From Rahnella victoriana (GTDB lineage: Bacteria > Pseudomonadota > Gammaproteobacteria > Enterobacterales > Enterobacteriaceae): 64,000 nt of DNA. Positions within the stretch are counted from its first letter, which is position 1. Each line of letters opens with the position of its first letter. Location of the stretch: NCBI RefSeq assembly GCF_004330295.1, contig NZ_SJOJ01000021.1:29752-93751 (forward strand). Direction: 5' to 3'. The notes under the pieces were generated by a model. The model saw only the letters and a list, made by a program, of their open reading frames with translations, was not told the origin of the DNA and ran no database searches. This document shows, one piece after another, positions 60,738 to 64,000 of the stretch. The translations under genes and the position numbers were made by a program.

Positions 60738-62336
60738 TCAGGCCAGCAGCTGATAGCCCGGCAGTGTCAGGAAGTCGATGAGCTCATCCTGCGTGGTAAT
60801 TTTTTCCATCAGCGCAGCCGCTTGTGTGAAGCGTCCTGCGCTGAAACGTTGTTCGCCCAGTTCCTGCCGGATGACCAGCATTTCTTCATTCAGCATGCGG
60901 CGGAATAAGGGTTTGGTAACGGGTTGTCCGTCGCTGAGCGTTTTGCCGTGGTGGATCCATTGCCAGATCGACGTGCGGGAGATTTCAGCCGTGGCGGCAT
61001 CTTCCATCAAACCGTAAATCGGGACGCAGCCGTTTCCTGAAATCCAGGCCTCGATGTATTGCACCGCAACGCGGATATTGGCGCGCATGCCCTCTTCGGT
61101 GCGCTCACCGGCACAAGGTTCAAGCAACTGCTCTGCGGTGATTTCAGTGTCTTCTTCACGTAACACGTCCAGCTGATTTGAACGGCTGCCCAGTGCATTA
61201 TCGAATGCTTCGAGCACCGTATCGGCCAGCCCCGGGTGCGCAATCCAGGTGCCGTCATGGCCGTTACTTGCCTCCAGCTCTTTGTCTGTGCGGACTTTGT
61301 TCAGTACCCATTCGTTACGCTTAACATCTTTACTGGGGATAAATGCCGCCATGCCTCCCATTGCAAATGCGCCACGGCGATGGCAGGTTTTGATCAGCAG
61401 CCGCGAGTACGCACTGAGGAAGGGTTGCGTCATGGTCACAGACTGGCGATCGGGTAATACGCGATCAGCATGATTTTTTAATGTTTTGATATAGCTGAAG
61501 ATGTAATCCCAGCGGCCGCAGTTCAGGCCGACGATATGATCACGCAGGTGATAAAGAATTTCGTCCATCTGGAATACAGCGGGCAGGGTTTCAATCAGCA
61601 CGGTCGCTTTGATTGTGCCACGGGATAATCCTGCATAATCTTCAGCAAAACTGAAGACCTGACTCCACCAGTCGGCCTCGTGACAGGACTGCATTTTGGG
61701 CAGATAGAAATAGGGACCGCTGCCTTTTGCCAGCAAAGCGCGATAGTTGTGGAAGAAGTACAACGCGAAATCGAACAGCGAACCGGGAATCGCCTCTCCC
61801 TGCCAGTTCACATGTTTTTCAGGTAAGTGCAGGCCACGGACACGGCACACCAAAACGGCCGGGTCAGGTTTGAGCTGATAAATTTTTCCGGATTCGTTGG
61901 TGTAGCTGATCGTCCCGTTTACCGCATCGCGTAAGTTGATCTGCCCTTCAATCACTTTCTGCCAGTCCGGAGCCAGAGAATCCTCAAAGTCCGCCATGAA
62001 GACTTTTACATTGGCATTGAGCGCATTGATGACCATCTTACGTTCGACAGGCCCGGTAATTTCTACCCGTCGATCCAGCAGATCAGCAGGGATGCCCCGT
62101 ATTTTCCAGTCTGCATTTTTAATGGAATGTGTTTCCGAAATAAAATCCGGTAATGTACCCTGATCTATCTTCTGCTGGACGGCAATACGATCGGCCAGTA
62201 AACGGTTACGCAGTGGGGTAAAACGCACAACCAGCTCGGACAAGAAATCTACGGCTTCTTCAGTCAGAATCTGTGCCTCGTTTTCACCAAAACGGCGCGT
62301 AAAGCCAAGCTGACTGCGGGTAATTTGCTCTGACAT
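60738..62336 (-). CDS. aceB: Malate synthase A
   Basis: The enzyme condenses glyoxylate with acetyl-CoA to malate. The 532-residue protein has the malate synthase signature [20 protein letters not shown], metal-site acidic residues in [13 protein letters not shown], and [15 protein letters not shown]. It is the first gene of the aceBAK operon, with AGGAG seven bases before the ATG. The 370-bp upstream gap to metA holds an IclR-like operator. Confidence 0.98.
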   Translation of the reverse strand: MSEQITRSQLGFTRRFGENEAQILTEEAVDFLSELVVRFTPLRNRLLADRIAVQQKIDQGTLPDFISETHSIKNADWKIRGIPADLLDRRVEITGPVERKMVINALNANVKVFMADFEDSLAPDWQKVIEGQINLRDAVNGTISYTNESGKIYQLKPDPAVLVCRVRGLHLPEKHVNWQGEAIPGSLFDFALYFFHNYRALLAKGSGPYFYLPKMQSCHEADWWSQVFSFAEDYAGLSRGTIKATVLIETLPAVFQMDEILYHLRDHIVGLNCGRWDYIFSYIKTLKNHADRVLPDRQSVTMTQPFLSAYSRLLIKTCHRRGAFAMGGMAAFIPSKDVKRNEWVLNKVRTDKELEASNGHDGTWIAHPGLADTVLEAFDNALGSRSNQLDVLREEDTEITAEQLLEPCAGERTEEGMRANIRVAVQYIEAWISGNGCVPIYGLMEDAATAEISRTSIWQWIHHGKTLSDGQPVTKPLFRRMLNEEMLVIRQELGEQRFSAGRFTQAAALMEKITTQDELIDFLTLPGYQLLA

Positions 62337-62491
62337 CGCTCTTCTCCTGATTTATCTGCCTAATCTGCCAGACCGCCTCACTGAACAGATGCTGTTACGG
62401 TCGAAAACTCACCCGAGACGCACTCATTATTTTGAGGCGATCTTTCTCTGGTTATTTATTGCCCGATAGAGTTAAGCGTAATCAGGGATTT

Positions 62492-62515
62492 CATAAAATC
62501 AAAAACGATTTCCAT
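62492..62515 (-). promoter_or_regulatory. IclR operator in the aceBAK promoter
   Basis: Minus-strand ATGGAAATCGTTTTTGATTT (first part of the site) closely resembles the IclR-footprinted sequence upstream of E. coli aceB. The surrounding AT-rich tract (about 62490-62590) is typical of this promoter. No gene was recognised in the 370-bp gap 62337-62706. Confidence 0.7.
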
Positions 62516-62706
62516 TTTATTTTTTAAATTAAAAAGTTCCATTTTTAATCAATAAGATAAGAAGGAATAAATTTTCCATAAAATGGTAACGGATTTCGCA
62601 TTTGAGAAATAAGAGATGAAGGATTGCGGCTCAGAGAAAAGGATCGTAGGGAAAGAAAGATAAGCAGACGACCGGGGAGATCGTCTGCAGAAAACGGAAA
62701 GAGGAT

Positions 62707-63636
62707 TTACTCGAGTGTGGGATTCATCTGGCGCAGATCAAACGGTGTGATCTGATAAACGTAATAGTTCAGCCAGTTAGTGAACAGCAAGTGTCCGTGG
62801 CTACGCCAGGTCGCTTTGGGTGCCAGTTCGGCATTATCCTGCGGGAAATAGTTGTACGGCATTTCAGGCGACAAACCGGCAGCCACGTCCCGCAAATACT
62901 CTCCGGCCAGTGTCCCTGCATCATATTCAGGGTGTCCGGTCACGAAAGCCATCCGCTTATCCTTTGTGGCAAAGAGATAGGCACCGGCCTCCTCGGATTC
63001 AGCGAAAATATCCAGATCTGTATGCTGGCGAAGCACATCTGCCGGGAAGTCTGCATAGCGCGAATGCGGTGCCAGGAAAGATTCATCAAAGCCACGGGTC
63101 AGTAACGCCAGCGGTTGCAGCGTCTGATGAGGATACACACCTGATAACTTCGCTTCACGGGTCATTTTAGGCAGGCCGTAAAGCACATTCAGCGCAGCCT
63201 GTACCGCCCAGCAAACAAACAGCGTTGATGTCACGTGTTCTTTCGCCCAGTGAATAACCCGTTCAATTTCAGGCCAGTACGCCACATCGCAAAAATCAAC
63301 CAATCCCAGGGGCGCGCCGGTGACAATCAGGCCATCGTAGTTGTCATGCTGAATATCTTCAAAGTCACAATAGAAGTTATTGAGGTGCTCGGCGGGGGTG
63401 TTTTTAGATTCGCGACTATCAATACGCAGCAGCTGCACATCAATTTGCAGAGGAGAGTTGGAAAGCAGTCGTAAAAACTGATTTTCAGTCTCAATTTTCT
63501 TCGGCATCAGGTTAAGAACCAGCACCTTAAGGGGACGGATCTCCTGTGTTTTCGCGCGTGATGATGTCATGACAAAGACGTTCTCATTGCGCAGGAAATT
63601 CACGGCTGGTAATTCGTCTGGTACCCGGATCGGCAT
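62707..63636 (-). CDS. metA: Homoserine O-succinyltransferase
   Basis: The first committed enzyme of methionine synthesis succinylates homoserine. The length is 309 residues. Catalytic Cys142 (LFVCWAVQA), His235 and Glu237 (VTGHPEYD) are at the E. coli positions, along with the Lys-containing LMPKKIETE. The ATG at 63636 follows AGGAAG. A MetJ operator lies directly upstream. Confidence 0.98.
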   Translation of the reverse strand: MPIRVPDELPAVNFLRNENVFVMTSSRAKTQEIRPLKVLVLNLMPKKIETENQFLRLLSNSPLQIDVQLLRIDSRESKNTPAEHLNNFYCDFEDIQHDNYDGLIVTGAPLGLVDFCDVAYWPEIERVIHWAKEHVTSTLFVCWAVQAALNVLYGLPKMTREAKLSGVYPHQTLQPLALLTRGFDESFLAPHSRYADFPADVLRQHTDLDIFAESEEAGAYLFATKDKRMAFVTGHPEYDAGTLAGEYLRDVAAGLSPEMPYNYFPQDNAELAPKATWRSHGHLLFTNWLNYYVYQITPFDLRQMNPTLE

Positions 63637-63661
63637 AACAACTTCCTCACTGCATCCATTT

Positions 63662-63685
63662 ATACGTTTAGACTTCTAGATAGCC
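63662..63685 (-). promoter_or_regulatory. MetJ operator of metA
   Basis: Adjacent 8-bp met boxes are AGACTTCT (63670-63677) and AGATAGCC (63678-63685), with TACGTTTA beside them. The arrangement closely parallels the metA operator of E. coli, read on the minus strand. Methionine, through MetJ and S-adenosylmethionine, should repress here. Confidence 0.75.
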
Positions 63686-63887
63686 GAAGATAACGGGTTT
63701 TAATCAAGATGTCGAGCCTGCATGCAGTAAGTGAAAATGTTTCAGCTTCAGTTATTAATTTAGAGGGTTTAGTTATATAGGATCGGGAAAAAGAGTTGGT
63801 GAGCGATAAGGAGGATACTTCTGAACAATGAATTTCGCAGCTAATAGAGCAATAAGCGAACATAATTACCCAAATTTCCCATAGCAA

Positions 63888-63915
63888 AAAGCCCTGTACG
63901 TCAGTACAGGGCTTT
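63888..63915 (-). terminator. Ribosomal RNA operon terminator
   Basis: AAAGCCCTGTAC-GTCA-GTACAGGGCTTT is a perfect 12-bp stem just beyond the 5S rRNA 3' end, followed on the minus strand by an A/T-rich stretch. Confidence 0.9.
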
Positions 63916-63926
63916 CCACTTATTTG

Positions 63927-64000
63927 ATGCCTGGCAGTTCCCTACTCTCGCATGGGGAGACCCCACACTACCATCGGCGCTACGGCGTTTCACTTCTGAG
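63927..64000 (-). rRNA. rrf: 5S ribosomal RNA, 3' part
   Basis: The last 74 bases of the window are the reverse complement of the 3' portion of enterobacterial 5S rRNA, with GTAGCGCCGATGGTAGTGTG, CATGCGAGAGTAGGGAACTG and the end CCAGGCAT. The first 40-odd bases and the rest of the rRNA operon lie outside the window. Position next to metA matches the rrnE locus of E. coli. Confidence 0.97.

Noticed and set aside
63660..63887. A 75-codon minus-strand frame upstream of metA
   Set aside because: It overlaps the MetJ operator and promoter region and has no similarity or ribosome site.

Overview
The window is a stretch of chromosome from a member of the order Enterobacterales. Gene order from ssb/uvrA to the ribosomal RNA operon follows the 90-92 minute region of Escherichia coli: ssb-uvrA, tyrB, alr, dnaB, qorA, pspG, dusA, zur, yjbJ, dinF, lexA, dgkA, plsB, ubiA, ubiC, psiE, pgi, lysC, yjbB, metH, iclR, aceK, aceA, aceB, metA, 5S rRNA. 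Protein lengths and active-site residues match the E. coli forms closely. Four ERIC elements, an E. coli-type lysine riboswitch, and extra genes such as hpxO and a periplasmic cyclohexadienyl dehydratase fit a Yersiniaceae-like genus (Rahnella or Serratia relatives). The genus is an inference, not a proof.

Layout. 1-2.7 kb: accessory purine-type catabolism, with the start of a urate hydroxylase gene, a LysR regulator and a Tat-exported amidohydrolase broken by one in-frame stop. 2.8-6.5 kb: ssb and uvrA, divergent over a LexA box. 6.5-10.9 kb: a REP pair, a secreted esterase, and a LysR regulator divergent from a glutathione transferase/flavin-fold pair. 11-20.8 kb: a complete sulfoquinovose (sulfo-EMP) catabolic cluster with two transporters, sulfoquinovosidase, isomerase, aldolase, reductase, kinase and the CsqR repressor; yihR and ompL are absent. 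21-25.5 kb: tyrB, a short-chain dehydrogenase, a YitT membrane protein, an Lrp-type regulator and periplasmic pheC. 25.5-43.7 kb: the conserved core from alr to lysC. 43.8-46.4 kb: panS and yjbB. 46.4-52.6 kb: an uncharacterised importer/phosphatase cluster. 52.8-64 kb: metH, iclR, the glyoxylate bypass operon aceBAK, metA and the 3' end of an rRNA operon.

The most interesting region is 44.8-52.6 kb. A binding-protein-dependent ABC importer is encoded with two cytoplasmic phosphohydrolases, an alkaline-phosphatase-superfamily enzyme and a HAD-IB phosphatase. The block sits directly upstream of yjbB, a Na+/phosphate transporter, and is divergent from a GntR/UTRA regulator. Its promoter region carries a Pho-box-like sequence at the right distance from a possible -10, followed by a HutC/NagR-type operator. 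Together this suggests a phosphate-starvation-controlled, substrate-induced system that imports an organophosphorus compound, cleaves it inside the cell and moves phosphate across the membrane. The substrate is unknown.

All four ERIC elements lie in the same orientation directly against the stop codon of a leftward gene (tyrB, lexA, pgi, metH), so each becomes part of that mRNA's 3' region. In the lexA-dinF operon the ERIC and a hairpin separate the two genes.
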